A DNA stretch of 64,000 nucleotides from Micromussa lordhowensis (lineage: Eukaryota; Cnidaria; Anthozoa; Scleractinia; Lobophylliidae): positions 25,942,329 through 26,006,328 of the forward strand of contig OZ026599.1 of NCBI GenBank assembly GCA_964020085.1, written 5' to 3'. Below are positions 41,937 to 54,516 of this stretch, piece by piece. The translations under genes and the position numbers were made by a program. Each line of letters starts with the position of its first letter. Positions within the stretch are counted from its first letter, which is position 1. Under the pieces are notes generated by a model. The model was given only the letters and a program-made list of their open reading frames with translations, was not told where the DNA came from and ran no database searches.

Positions 41937-43185
41937 TGCCGGTTTTCACATGATGTCCCTAAAATTCAAACTACAAAACTATTGATCGTCCTGATATTTT
42001 ACTTTCATGATGTATAAGAGCAGCTGAAAACTAATATCTATAAACATTTTTGCTCAGGATGGGTTCTTGGTTTTGTGATAGACCACGCTTGAATTTCTTA
42101 AGCTTTTGCGTGACGCGACATGACGGCCATGTTGGTAATTTAGCTATCTGAGCAGTTCTTGTATTAGAAAAAGTATCATTTTAATGTTTTTGATTTTCTC
42201 GAGAGATAAATTCACGCTTTTGTAGCAAAAGGCTACAGTAATAATAAAACAAGAGAAACAAGGACTGTTTCATTTGTTTGTACTGCTTATAATCATTTGT
42301 TTGTCATGCTATCGTCCGCATGACTTTTTCGACAAGAAGACTAAACATAACAAGGCATGTCTTCACTTGGCGGAAACCTAAATTTATAGTCCACACTCTT
42401 GAACAATTAAAATATTAAAACCACCACCAATGGAAAAAAAATGGCGCGTTTTGGTTTTAACACGAATTTTTATTTATTCCGAGGAAGGAAGGCGAGGGGG
42501 GGGGGGGGTTCTTATTTGTCTTTCTATATTCCGTCACCCATGTCATTGTCGACTTGTTAAATTAAAAATTATTATATAAATCCATTGGAGATATGAAAAC
42601 AATGCCGGTATGCACGCTTTTGTAATGTCAAATTGGTATAGTCAGACAGACTTTTCAATGAAACTGTTTGCAATATATTCAGGTGCGGAGGTCGGACCGC
42701 ATAAGAATCTCGCTACCTCTCACCCTCCATAAAGCGAAACCTTGTTTTCTTTGGGAGCAGTTTTATTTGTGAATATGTGAACACCACAACGTAAGAGCAA
42801 ATTTTGTTTAATCAGTTGGAGGTCACGGGTTTTCTAGAGCGATTATCTTCTAAAAAATTATGCAAAATCAGTTCGTTTCAAATAATTGACGGTTTTCGCA
42901 TGACGTCACTAAAATTCAAACTACAAAACTATTGATCCTCCTGTTATTTTACTTTCATGGTGTATAAGAGCAGCTAAAAACTAATATCCATAAACATTTT
43001 TGCTCAGAATGGGTTCTTGGTTTTGTGATAGCTTTCGCGTGACGCGACATTTACATGACGGCCGTGTTGGTTAAAAAAAGACTTATTTCAGGACTTATTT
43101 CAGGACCTATTTCGGGGAATTTGGCTATCTGAACAGTTCTTGCATTAGAAAAAGTATTATTTTAATGTTTTTAAGTTCCTCGAGA

Positions 43186-43217
<32 letters not shown>

Positions 43218-43468
43218 CACAGATGTTTCTGTTGGTTTCCGGCCGCCATGTTGGTGCCATCCGGATGGGCACCAACATGGCGTCTACATGCAAATCACAT
43301 AATTTTGGGTAAAAAGTTTCTCCGCATATCTTGCGTAAGAAAAATTATTGTGACCTGAATCTTGGCGAGTGTCTTAGCATACTTACCTTCTTTCTTTTCT
43401 CAGATTCTAGACTTAATCTATTGAACAGTTTTGATTTTTATTTTGAAACACTGAAAACCAGCAATAGC
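41937..43468. other. Degenerate copies of the same MITE family
   Basis: GGTTTTCACATGATGTCCCT (41940) and GGTTTTCGCATGACGTCACT (42890) begin related segments sharing ACAAAACTATTGATC, AGAGCAGCT and GGTTCTTGGTTTTGTGATAG. The hairpin at 43243-43282 belongs to this family. No genes. Confidence 0.55.
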
Positions 43469-43530
43469 CTGTGTCACAGGCGCCCTGCACGGTTTTTTTC
43501 TTGCGGAGAGGGCACCTGTGACGCAGGGTA
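43469..43530. repeat. Short hairpin repeat
   Basis: AGCCTGTGTCACAGGCGCCCT and GGGCACCTGTGACGCAGGGT are imperfect inverses around a T-rich loop. Confidence 0.5.
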
Positions 43531-46500
43531 TTTTTAAATGAAGTAAAAATGGTTCGGTATCCGTTGTTCGGTTTATCACATAAAAACCATTCGTGTCAAG
43601 GGTGAAATAAATCAGTGTCTAAAATTTGACATGCCACTTGTTTTCCTCAATTAAATAACCCATTAACTTAAAATAGTATAGTAAATCAACCATTTAGGAC
43701 AGATTCACATAGAGAACAAAGGTTTACTAAAACAATTTGTCAATGCTATCTGATTGGTCAATCTTATTTTATTTTAGGTTATTTTTTTCTGTTCTGCAAT
43801 TCGTTACTTATATTTTCGCTACTGGGACTACCTGTCAAAGTCAATTCAACTGGAAGAAATGTTGTTTTAGCTAGATACCATTAATACTTACGCAAGATAT
43901 CATTAATCATTAAGGCAATTATATCCAATAGAGCACTGATGATGCCCATGGTAGAAAACCTCTTACCTGGAAACTTCGACGATTTTACCGGTGAAACCAT
44001 TAAAAGCGAAATACAGAGGAAATCACTTTATTACAAAAAACAAAGGTTGGGTGTAACTGCACTCTTACACCGTCTTGTGAGTTAATTTACAATCTCAACT
44101 GAGTTTTCCTCTCCATTTCTTCGTGTATATAGTACACAATTGATCTGAAGTTGTCGTTTGTCTGTTTGCATCCACGTGGGTATTGTTTCCCTCACTGCAC
44201 GATTAAAAGTTGTCAGTCTCTTGTACGTTTTCCAAAGAAATGATAAAGAGTTCTAATTGCTGCATAATTATTATTTACACGACACACCTGCAACTTTGTA
44301 ATACGCGTGCTACATTAAAACAAATTCAGGGGAGTTTCAAGTTGTACTTGATCAGTTTGACAAACAGAGTAATAATCATGATATTCTTACTTGGTACGCC
44401 AGGCTAGGCTATATATCGAGTTCGATTCCTTGCTAACTATTTAGAAAAGTGCAACATTGAAACACTGATTTTTTTCTTGAATCAGATTCAGATACATTCC
44501 AGGTTGTAAAAATGAAACACATATAGAGGTTGTTTTAATTTCTAGATCAATCTGTATGTGTCTAATTTACTTTCCTGGCACAGATGATAGGCTTTCTAAT
44601 CTCTAAATGTTTCTATTATATTTCTTTTCTTTTGTTATTTAGGTATTTTTGAAAGGACATTGAAGGATTGACTTAAGCTATTTTTGTTATTGAGACGAGT
44701 AAAATGCTCAGTTTGTTTGGCAATCTAGGATAGCAATCTTGTGACTTGCGTACAGTGTCGAAATCCATCGAGCGAGGCCAGGTGTCAATATAGATAAAGT
44801 TTTCGTCGGCTCTTTTCAAAGGTTATGATAAAAAATACTGCCTTTGGATCATTTGATAGGAAGCCGAAATTAAGTAGGAATCCACCAGAAGTTCAGGTAA
44901 CAAGTAGACACAAACTTTGTAACTCGATTGTTTACATCGTTTCGCAAACTTCTGTGCCATTGGCCTAACGACACCAAATGCCGAAAATCAATTTTGAAGC
45001 CCATGTGAGATACTTGAAAGTACAGTACTGGTGAAATGAAACTGATGTTGAAAGTTTGCATAATGTCTCTGAACTTTGAAATTTATTTTCTCGAGTTCCC
45101 TTGAGAAATTGTTTTCGGTCCTATTTCAGGCATATATTTTTATCTTTAGCTTTAAGAAAATGTAAAAAGGACTGTAAAATACCTAAAATTATTTTGGTAC
45201 CAGGTTTTTGTCCACTAAAAACTGAAGTTACTCGATTTCTTATCGAATTTTGTCTTAATTTCTCTTTTTACAGCAATACGAAACCCGTAACAATTTTAAA
45301 TACCCAGTTATATAAACTCTGTTAGGCGCCACAAAATCAGAATATTTCACTATTTGCATATTGAGCAATTTGAAAAAACGTGCCATTTTATTTTTTTTGA
45401 ATTTAACAAGTGTATTAAAAAGTTGCAGGTGTGTCGTGTAAATATATGAAGTCAGTTTAGAACTATTTAGCGTTTCTTTGGAAAACGTTCACGTATATTA
45501 AAGCATTTATTCTTCCCAGTCAGACAAAAAAACAAGCGCTGATGCAAACAACTCTGTGCAGTTTCCTTCTCGTTCATAAAACGTGGAAGATATGAGAACC
45601 AATTCGCTACCTTAAATACAAAACGCTTTTTATCGAGGAATACGTATAGGGAACAATCTTCAGGAACTATTTAATTTATTATCACTGGGAGGAACTTCGT
45701 TGTATCATTTTTGTTTATTTTTGGCAATGTTTAATATACATCAAATTGACAGACTTACACAAACACAACTAGATGTACCAGCGACAACCTTTTCTACATA
45801 CAGTTGAACCCCGCTATTTAGCATTTACAATATTTTTTTCATAAAGGAATGCACATATTGCAAATTAAAATATAGCTTCTTTGCCACCTAATGGCTGTGT
45901 TTGTTTCCCAAGGTATTAATGGTAAGATGTACACCGCTATCTTTTCCATATGGTGGAATATCATTTCTTGAACTCATTAATAATTCACCAAGGAAGTGTT
46001 GATCGTAAAGTTGCTTGGATATCTTGATAGCATGATTTTTACCATTTTATTTCTCCGTTCCTCGTTTTAGTTTCGATTGAGAAGACAAATGAAACACACA
46101 GGGCAGTGTTTGACCACATTTCCAAACACCTCGAAGCTTGTCAAAAAATACCCCTCATAGACGTCGTTGTTGTTTTTCTTTGCATTACAAAGAAACCGTT
46201 TTGCGAACACCAACGAACGAACGAACGACTTCTAGAGGGGTATTTTTTGACAAGCTTCGAGGTGGTAAAAATGGTAAAAATCATGCTATCAAGATATCCA
46301 AGCAACTTTACGATCAACACTTCCTTGGTGAATTATTAATGAGTTCAAGAAATGATATTCCACCATATGGAAAAGATAGCGGTGTACATCTTACCATTAA
46401 TACCTTGGGAAACAAACACAGCCATTAGGTGGCAAAGGAAGCTATATTTTAATTTGCAATATGCGCATTCCTTTATTAAAAAAAAATATTGTAAATGCTA

Positions 46501-46683
46501 AATAACGGGGTTCAACTGTATGTAGAAAAGGTTGTCGCTGGTACATCTAGTTGTGTTTGTGTAAGTCTGTCAATTTGATGTATATTAAACATTGCCAAAA
46601 ATAAACAAAAATGATACAACGAAGTTCCTCCCAGTGATAATAAATTAAATAGTTCCTGAAGATTGTTCCGTATACGTATTCCT

Positions 46684-47366
46684 CAATTGGTGGTTTGCAT
46701 CGAAAATAAAAATCGTCACCATTCAATAAATTAAGTCAAGAATCAAGTATATGATAGATGATTGATAGATAAACAACCTCGCCAAGATTTAGGACTGTGC
46801 GACTTTTCATTCCCGCGTTAGTCGGAAAAGAGTTTCGCCTAAATTTATAGAGCTTTGGCCATGTTGTAGCCTGCGAACGCAGACGTATTTCCGGCGGTCA
46901 CTTTGGTTTTGTCAAAACCAAGTGACCGCCGGAAATACGTCTGCGTTCGCAGGCTAGCCATGTTGGTGCCCTTCCAAGGGGCACCAACATGGCGGCCGTA
47001 AAGCAACAGAAACATCTGTCACTGAGTTTTCCCATTGAAACGAAAAATAATTACTCTGGAGTTCTGACACATTGAAAGTAATACTTCTTAATCTAGTGCA
47101 AGAACTGTTCAGTTAGCAAAAGCGTTGGCGATAACTGCTCTTTTGACCTACACGAGATCCTTCTCGGGCCGTCATTTAATGTCACGCAACGCATAAACTT
47201 AGAAATTTAAGTGTCCTCTGTAACGAAATGAGGAAGCGTGTTGAGCTTAAACGTCGTAAAACGTCAAGTTATAATATTGCCCCATATCTGATGGCACTAA
47301 AACTTCAGTGGGATTGCTAATTTGTAATTTAGGAAAATGATGACGTCACATGAAAACAAAGAATAA
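46684..47366. mobile_element. MITE inserted in the right arm of the palindrome
   Basis: Absent from the left arm, where the flanking CGTATTCCTC and AAAAAGCG are adjacent. It carries a CCATGTTGGTGC hairpin (46957-46993) like those at 40996 and 43243, and ends near GTGATGACGTCACATGAAAAC-type sequence (GATGACGTCACATG). Confidence 0.65.
46867..46956. repeat. Near-perfect 90-bp palindrome nested in the MITE
   Basis: TAGCCTGCGAACGCAGACGT at the left and its inverse at the right, meeting near TTTGGTTTTGTCAAAACCAA. It appears inserted within the GGCCATGTTG hairpin sequence, since GCCATGTTG occurs on both sides. Confidence 0.8.
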
Positions 47367-47789
47367 AAAGCGTTTTGTATTTAAGGTAGCGAATTGGTTC
47401 TCATATCTTCCACGTCTTAAGAACGAGAAGGAAACTGCACAGAGTTGTTTGCATCAGCGCTTGCTTTTTTTGTCTGACTGGGAAGAATAAACGCTTAAAA
47501 CTCTTTCTTGTCCGACCCTGTAAATTTCACCACTTGATGGGTGATGACTTAAATCGTGACAGAAAATTTGCGTTAATATACGTGAACGTTTTCCAAAGAA
47601 ACGCTTAAGTGTTCTAAATATTGCATATATTTACACGACACACCTGCAACTTTTTAATACGCGTGTTAAATTCAAAGAAAAGAAAATGGCACGTTTTTTC
47701 AAATTGCTCAATATGCAAATAGTGAAATGTTCTGATTTTGTGGCGCCTAATAGATTTTATATATAAACTGGGTATTTAAGATTGGGATC

Positions 47790-47908
47790 AATATCAGCAT
47801 CTGGGCAACTGCACACCTACTCCTCCCCTAACGCAACATGTTATAATAAGTTAGTGTTACTGCTGGGTTAGGGGAGGGGTATGTGCGTAGTTGCCCAGAT
47901 TCTAAGAT
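47790..47908. mobile_element. Fold-back insertion in the right arm
   Basis: TCTGGGCAACTGCACACCTA and TATGTGCGTAGTTGCCCAGA are near-inverse, and CTCCCCTAAC / TTAGGGGAGG are inner pairs. The left arm lacks it at the equivalent point (about 45285), so it is a separate insertion. Confidence 0.7.
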
Positions 47909-48829
47909 TGTTAGGGTTTCGCACTGCTGTATAGAGAGAAATTAAGACGAAATTCGATAAGAAATCGAGTAACTTCAATTTTTATTGGACAAAACCCTGG
48001 TACCAGAATAATTTTAGGTATTTTACAGTCCTTTTTACCTTTTTCCTAAAGCTAAAGATACAAATAGTTGCCTGAAATAGGCCCGAAAACAATTTCTCAA
48101 GGGAACTCGAGAAAATAAATTTCAAAGTTCAGAGAAATTATGCAAACTTTCAACATCAGTTTCATTTCACCAGTACTGTACTTTCAAGTATCTCACATGG
48201 GCTTCAAAATTGATTTTCGGCATTTGGTGTCGTTAGGTCAATGGCATGCACAGAAGTTTGCGAAACGATGTAAACAATAGAGTTACAAAGTTTGTGTCTA
48301 CTTGTTACTTGAACTTCTGGTGGATTCCTACTTAATTTCTGCTTCCTATCAAATGATCCAAAGGCAGTATTTTTTATCATAACCTTTGAAAAGAGCCGAC
48401 GAAAACTTTATCTATATCGACACCTGGCCTCGCTCGATGGATTTCGACACTGTACGCAAGTCACAAGATTGCTATCCTAGATTGCCAAACAAACTGAACA
48501 TTTTACTCGTCTCAATAACAACAATAGCTTAAGTCAATCCTTCAATGTCCTTTCAAAAAATACCTAAATAACAAAAGAAAAGAAATATAATAGAAACATT
48601 TAGAGGATTAGAAAGCCTATCATCTGTGTCTGGAAAGTAAATTAGACACATACAGATTGATCTAGAAAAAAAACAACCTCTATATGTGTTTCATTTTTAC
48701 AACATGGAATGTATCTGAATCTGATTCAAGAAAAAAATCAGTGTTTCAATGTTGCACTTTTCTAAATAGTTAGCAAAGAATCGAACTCGATATATAGCCT
48801 AGCCTGGCGTGCAAAGTAAGAATATATTT

Positions 48830-49797
48830 TGTCTCCACTCCACAACAGAAACAACACACGCAAAGCTGAACCAAATAAGTTTATTTTGGAAGGGCCTGGC
48901 AAGAACCAACCCAAACAGTATATCTATAACTACTTAGAAACTACATAACAACTCCTTCATAAAACTACAAACTAGATCTCCAAGCACACAGGCTTAGTAT
49001 CAGAAAGGCTTAAACCGCAACTCTATTATTAAATCACGATCTACATGGGCTACTTCCCCTAATAAGCTCACAAGCTTATAGTACCAGTTAGGCTGGGAAA
49101 CAACAACTCCGACATTACACAAGAATATAAGCTAAACAGGCCATCTCATACTGTAGGTCATGGACTTGACCTACTTCCCCAAATAAGCTCTCAAGCTCAG
49201 TGCCAGTTAGGCTGCCAGTTAGGCTGGGGAACAACAACTTCTACATTACATTAGACTATAAGCTAGACGGGCCGTCTTATACTAAAGATTGTCCATTAGG
49301 CCTGCGTTCCCAAATAAGCTCTCGGGCTGGGGAAACATGAACAAAAAATATAAAAAAGACCAAAGAAGTACATAGAAATACAATAAAAAATCATAAAGTA
49401 AACCTAGTAGAGCTGAGCAACCGCTAACAAAACAAATGCGGTTAACGCGGAGGCCAGAAAAAACCTGCCAGAAAAAACCCCTGTGGGGAAAAAATGTGCA
49501 GGAAATCTGGGTAGGAACCAAGGCTCATGCTCCAAGTGATTATTAGCCCATCCTACGAAGGCTTTACAAAAGTAAAAAATCAATAGAGAAAGGAACAGTC
49601 GATCCTGTCAGACTGAAGGCATCTGCAAAAGAAAAATACTAAACAGGAAAAAGTTAAACTAAACGAAACGAAAAGTACGCGGTTGGTTCTGAAGCCTAGA
49701 TGACAACCACGTGTTATACTCTGTCTTTTAAACCCTTACACAATTACCCATGATGCCCCCGCCTGGAACCCAGGCGTTGTTGTATCCCGTGCCGACA
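48830..49797 (-). mobile_element. Possible solo LTR in the right arm
   Basis: Read on the minus strand it starts TGTCGGCACGGG and ends GGAGACA (TG...CA). It has TTTAAAAGACAG (possible TATA) near the start and AATAAA near the end. It is absent from the left arm. A clean target duplication is not seen, and internal ~110-bp repeats (AATAAGCTC...AGTTAGGCTGG) are unusual, so another class is possible. Confidence 0.4.
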
Positions 49798-50645
49798 AAA
49801 TAGTTATTTCAGCCTTGTTCGCTCGCTCACTCGTCAGAAATAACATTATTACTCTGTTTGTCGAACTGATCAAGTACAATCTGAAACTCCCCTGAATTTG
49901 TTTTAATGTAGCATGCGTATTACTAAGTTGCAGGTGTATCGTGTAAATAATCATTTATGCAGCAATTAGAACTCTTTAACATTTCTTTGGAAAACGTACA
50001 AGAAACTGACAACTTTTAGTCGTGCAGTGAGGCAAACAATACCCACGCTGATGCAAACAGACAAACGATAACTTCAGATCAATTGTGTACTATATACACG
50101 AAGAAATGGAGAGGAAAACTCAGTTGAGATTGTAAATTAACTCACAAGACGGTGTAAGAGTGCAATTACACCCAACCTTTGTTTTTGGTATTAAAGTGAT
50201 TTCCTCTCTATTTAGCTATTAATGGTTTCACCGGTAAAATCGTCGAAGTTTCCAGGTTAGAGGTTTTCTACCCCGGGCATCATCAGTGCTCTATTGGATA
50301 TAATTGCCTTAATGATTCTCATATCGGGTAAAAGTTAATGACCAGTTTTCACCGTTTTAAACGTCTACAGTTCATCTTTGCTTGATTTATTTTCCTGCTT
50401 ATTTTTCGCTGCGACCTACGAGAAAAAGAAAACAACATTATCATTTTCATCATGTTTTCCGCCAATTAAAGAAACAATTCACCCATTTACCATTTTATTT
50501 GCATGACATTACGGCATCTGTTTTCGCACAATTGATCAGGTACTCCAGATAAATTTTAGTCTTAAAGTAAAAATACTGAAACAATTCTGCATCGTGTGAA
50601 AAAGGAGTAGACTTTCATTGAAAGCCAACTAAAGCTCCTCTGAGC

Positions 50646-50653
50646 TATAAAAG
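50646..50653 (+). promoter_or_regulatory. TATA box of GPCR copy 1
   Basis: TATAAAAG, 53 bp before the ATG. The same box precedes every complete and truncated copy (53752, 56129, 59239, 61616). Confidence 0.6.
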
Positions 50654-50698
50654 CTTGCGTGTAACTTAGCGTTGCAATTTGACATCCAAGAATTCAGC

Positions 50699-51895
50699 AT
50701 GGATTTAGCTTACAGCACTCAGAGCAACACAAATTCTTCCTCTAATATCAGATTAGTGTTTTACTGCTTGTATGAACCAGACATTACGTGGGACTTAAAT
50801 AATACCACGCTTTCCTGGATTTTAGTTGTCTTGTTATACATTGCATCTCCGGCTACAATTCTCTTAAACTTAATGGTTATCGTTGCAATGAAGCAAAGGA
50901 AAGAACTTCGAAGAAACTCGAACATTTTGTTGACTAGCATGGCCGTCTCGGATCTTCTTGTGGGCGTTATAAGCATGCCACTGCGTGCTACCGTCGATGC
51001 ATTAATTCTCCGCCAGCTTTGGTTTCAACAAATTTGCTTATTAGACTTTCTAACTGTATTCGTGATGTACTTTGTTGTCTTCTCTTCCCTATATCATTTG
51101 ACTGCAATTGCTTGGGAGAGGTACATTGCGATAGAAAAATGGATGGACTACAAGGTTATTGTGACAAGAAATCGCCTCACGAATCTTGCGATAATCGCTT
51201 GGTTGGCATCTGTCTTTACGGTACTCCCAGTTTCTTTAACAACAGGGTTTGGCATGGATATTCAGATAGTACAAACCTTGTATATCGTTTGGATTGCATG
51301 TGGAACAGTTGCCCTCATAAGTATGGTATATTTTTATGTCAAAGTATACCTCGCTATACGTAAACGTAGAATTAGCGAAATTAGTCAAGTCACTATTTTA
51401 GTGAAAGCCCAAGTCGAGTCCAAAGTTGCCAAAACGAGTCTCTTACTAACCGTCTCAGTTATTTTCTCCATGTTTCCAGGAATGGTTCTCTATATTCTGG
51501 GCGAAGTTTTCACGTCCATCCAGTCTTTTGCAGATTTGCGAATATGGGAAGGCCCGTTCATGTTATACTCTCTCGTCAATCCAATTCTTTATTGCTATAG
51601 AGATCGCCGTTTTAGGAACGCTGTGTTAGAACTGTTGCGAATACAGAGGCCTCCAGCAACCGTTGCTGCCGATGGCAAAGTGCGTTATGTCAGACGCAAA
51701 TATCCTATTGATGGCGTGAACGATGTCCTAGAACTACAAAATGTGGGCAAATCTGCTTCCCGCTTGTTGACAAGAGCAGCATCTTGTGATCTAGCCATGG
51801 TTGTTCATGGACTGACTTCACGAAAAATAACGTTGAAAAGATCCCTGTCGGCTCCTGCTCTTGACAAATGCAACATCTCTTTCGATGGTTCATAG
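50699..51895 (+). CDS. Class A (rhodopsin-like) GPCR, array copy 1
   Basis: An intronless receptor of 398 residues from ATG 50699, the first Met after the TATA box. The N-terminus has potential N-glycosylation sites (NSS, NTT). Seven hydrophobic segments are visible. TM1 ends LLNLMVIVAM, TM2 has LLTSMAVSDLLVGVISMP, TM3 ends WERYIAI (E/DRY box), TM6 has a Pro in SMFPGMVLYIL instead of the usual CWxP, and TM7 has NPILYCYRDRRFRNA (NPxxY plus helix 8). A TM3 Cys is present, but I see no partner Cys in extracellular loop 2. The Ser/Arg-rich tail ends FDGS. The ligand is unknown; adenosine, melanocortin and amine receptors share this general layout. It differs from copy 2 mainly at Ile/Thr in TM1 and Gly/Ala before TM7. 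Confidence 0.85.
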   Translation: MDLAYSTQSNTNSSSNIRLVFYCLYEPDITWDLNNTTLSWILVVLLYIASPATILLNLMVIVAMKQRKELRRNSNILLTSMAVSDLLVGVISMPLRATVDALILRQLWFQQICLLDFLTVFVMYFVVFSSLYHLTAIAWERYIAIEKWMDYKVIVTRNRLTNLAIIAWLASVFTVLPVSLTTGFGMDIQIVQTLYIVWIACGTVALISMVYFYVKVYLAIRKRRISEISQVTILVKAQVESKVAKTSLLLTVSVIFSMFPGMVLYILGEVFTSIQSFADLRIWEGPFMLYSLVNPILYCYRDRRFRNAVLELLRIQRPPATVAADGKVRYVRRKYPIDGVNDVLELQNVGKSASRLLTRAASCDLAMVVHGLTSRKITLKRSLSAPALDKCNISFDGS

Positions 51896-52400
51896 CTGCA
51901 ACAACACTCGCCATCCATTCTGATAACAACTTATGCATCAATCCATAATAAATGTAACGTTAAATTGCCAAATAATAAGAAATGTAGTGACTGTTCTACA
52001 AACCTTGATGTTCCTTAAATACTTAGATCATGTGACGCTGAAAGTTCTGTGCAGTTTGCCACCTCCACTCTTCAAACTGTGTTATAATTATGTCTAATAA
52101 TTGACGAAACAGAGTGTTTGGAAAATAATTCCCTCGATCAGCTTAAAGTACACTTGAGGAAATTTCCAGAAATCCCTCAGTTCTCTAGCGAAAAGACACT
52201 GTACATATGTAAATACGTAAATATGATGGATGGAAAAAGTAATTTGTCTTTATCGATTCTTGTAATAAAATTTATGTTTCAATTAATCTGGGGTGATATC
52301 AAATAAACCAGAAGAACAATGCCCACAAACTCTGTTATTGCAGGTTTCAAATCCATTGAACTAGGTCTCAAATGTCGCTAGAGATTCATGGCTGACCAAT

Positions 52401-52745
52401 AGATCGTTTTCACGAGACGTCATCACTTTCTAAAATCTAAAACTAAAGATCCAACAAAGTTTTCATCCTCATCAGGTATAAGAGGTGACATATTTATATC
52501 TGTTTACAAATTTACAGCTCAATAGCGTGCTTTGTTTTGAAACCAGAGCATTTTGAATTTCCGGGTAATGGAGGTGTGTGACACAAGGTTACGATCACAT
52601 GTGTTGCAAAATATATACTTACATGTATCTCATGATTTTGAGCCCTGTTAGAAGCTATAGCATTAAGAAAAGTGCTTATGTAAATACTTGCTTTTTGAGT
52701 ACTGATAATCAGTCGCCTAGAAAGCCAAAGTAAGTTCCAGATCAT
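52401..52745 (-). mobile_element. Half-length MITE (TAGATCGTTTTCAC family)
   Basis: Begins TAGATCGTTTTCACGAGACG at a CCAA|TAG junction downstream of GPCR 1. It is inverse to part of 40804-41935, sharing TGTTTACAAATTTACAGCTC-like and CTGATAATCAGTCGCCTAG sequence. GPCR copy 3 lacks it after the same GCTGACCAA flank, marking an insertion site. Confidence 0.6.
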
Positions 52746-53751
52746 CTGTGCCTGGAAAGCAAATTAGGCACATACAGATTGATCTGGAAATTAAAACAAC
52801 CTCTATATGTGCTTTATTTTCACAACCTGGAATGTATCTGAATCTGATTCAAGAAAAAAAGTCCGCGTTTCAATGTTGCACTTTTCTAAATAGTTAGCAA
52901 AGAATCGAACTCGATATATATAGCCTAGCCTGGCGTACCAAGTAAGAATATTATTACTCTGTTTGTCGAACTGATCAAGTACAAGTTGAAACTCCCCTGA
53001 ATTTGTTTTAATGTAGCACGCGTATTACAAAGTTGCAGGTGTGTCGTGTAAATAATTATGCAGCAATTAGAACTCTTTATCATTTCTTTGGAAAACGTAC
53101 AAGAGACTGACAACTTTTAGTCGTGCAGTGAAGCAAACAATACCCACGCTGATGCAAACAGACAAACAATAACTTCAGATAAATTGAACTGGAATGAATG
53201 TGTACTATATAAACGAAGACATAAATGGAGAGGAAAACTCAGTTGAGATTGTAAATTAACTCACAAGACGGTGTAAGAGTGCAATTACACCCAACCTTTG
53301 TTTTTGGTATTAAAGTGATTTCCTCTCTATTCAGCTTTTAATAGTTTCACCCGTAATATCGTCGCAGTTGCCAGGTTAGAGGTTTTCTACCATGGGCATC
53401 ATCAGTGCTCTATTGGATATAATTGCCTTAATGATTCTTATATCGGGTAAAAGTTAATGACCAGTTTTCACCGTTTTAAACGTCTGCAGTTCATCTTTGC
53501 TTGATTTATTTTCCTGCTTATTTTTCGCTGCGACCTACGAGAAAAAGAAAACAACATTATCATTTCCATCATGTTTTCCGCCAATTAAAGAAACAATTCA
53601 CCCATTTACCATTTTATTTGCATGACATTACGGCATCTGTTTTCGCACAATTGATCAGTTACTCCAGATAAGTAAAAATACTGAAGCAATTCTGCATCGA
53701 GTGAAAAAGGAGTGAGACTTTCATTGAAAGCCAACTAAAGCTCCTCTGAGC

Positions 53752-53866
53752 TATAAAAGCTTGCGTGTAACTTAGCGTTGCAATTTGACATCCACTGAAG
53801 AATTCAGCATGGACTTAGCTTACAGCACTCAGAGCAACACAAATTCTTCCTCTAATATCAGATTAT
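53752..53866 (+). pseudogene. Truncated GPCR copy: promoter and first 19 codons only
   Basis: Has the TATAAAAG box, the ATG (53809) and the same N-terminus (MDLAYSTQSNTNSSSNIR), but breaks off after ...AATATCAGATTA into unrelated AT-rich sequence. The rest of the receptor is deleted. Confidence 0.8.
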
Positions 53867-54516
53867 TTTGATTTTTATTAGATTTTTTTGAGTACTTATA
53901 ATCAGTCGCCTAGAAAGCCAAAGTAAGTTCCAGATCATCTGTGCCTGGAAAGTAAATTAGACACATACAGATTGATCTGGAAATTAAAACAACCTCTATA
54001 TGTGTTTCATTTTCACAACCTGGAATGTATCTGAATCTGATTCAAGAAAAAAACCAGTGTTTCAATGTTGCACTTTTCTAAATAGTTAGCAAAGAATCGA
54101 ACTCGATATATAGCCTAGCCTGGCGTGCCAAGTAAGAATATTATTACTCTGTTTGTCGAACTGATCAAGTACAATTTGAAACTCCCCTGAATTTGTTTTA
54201 ATGTAGCGCGCGTATTACAAAGTTGCAGGTGTGTCGTGTAAATAATTATGCAGCAATTAGAACTCTATATCATTTCTTTGGAAAACGTACAAGAGACTGA
54301 CAACTTTTAGTCGTGCAGTGAGGCAAACAATACCCACGCTGATGCAAACAGACAAACAATAACTTCAGATAAATTGAACTGGAATGAATGTGTACTATAT
54401 AAACGAAGACACGAATGGAGAGGAAAACTCAGTTGAGATTGTAAATTAACTCACAAGACGGTGTAAGAGTGCAATTACACCCAACCTTTGTTTTTGGTAT
54501 TAAAGTGATTTCCTCT

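Larger units (their letters stand above)
43898..50326. repeat. 6.4-kb imperfect palindrome (inverted duplication)
   Basis: The left arm (43898 to about 46158) is the inverse of the right arm (about 46235 to 50326). Matching landmarks include CCTTTGTTTT...GGGTGTAA near both ends, CATCGAGCGAGGCCAGGTGT against its inverse at about 48420, and CTTGTCAAAAAATACCCCTC against GAGGGGTATTTTTTGACAAG at the centre. A ~75-bp unpaired loop separates the arms. The right arm is longer because of insertions at about 46684-47366, 47790-47908 and 48830-49850. The outer parts correspond to 5' flank of the GPCR genes to the right. Confidence 0.8.

Noticed and set aside
44405..44430. tRNA-like box B (GTTCGATTCC) in the GPCR 5' flank and its repeats
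   Set aside because: No box A at the right distance and no cloverleaf; the sequence is just part of the duplicated flank.
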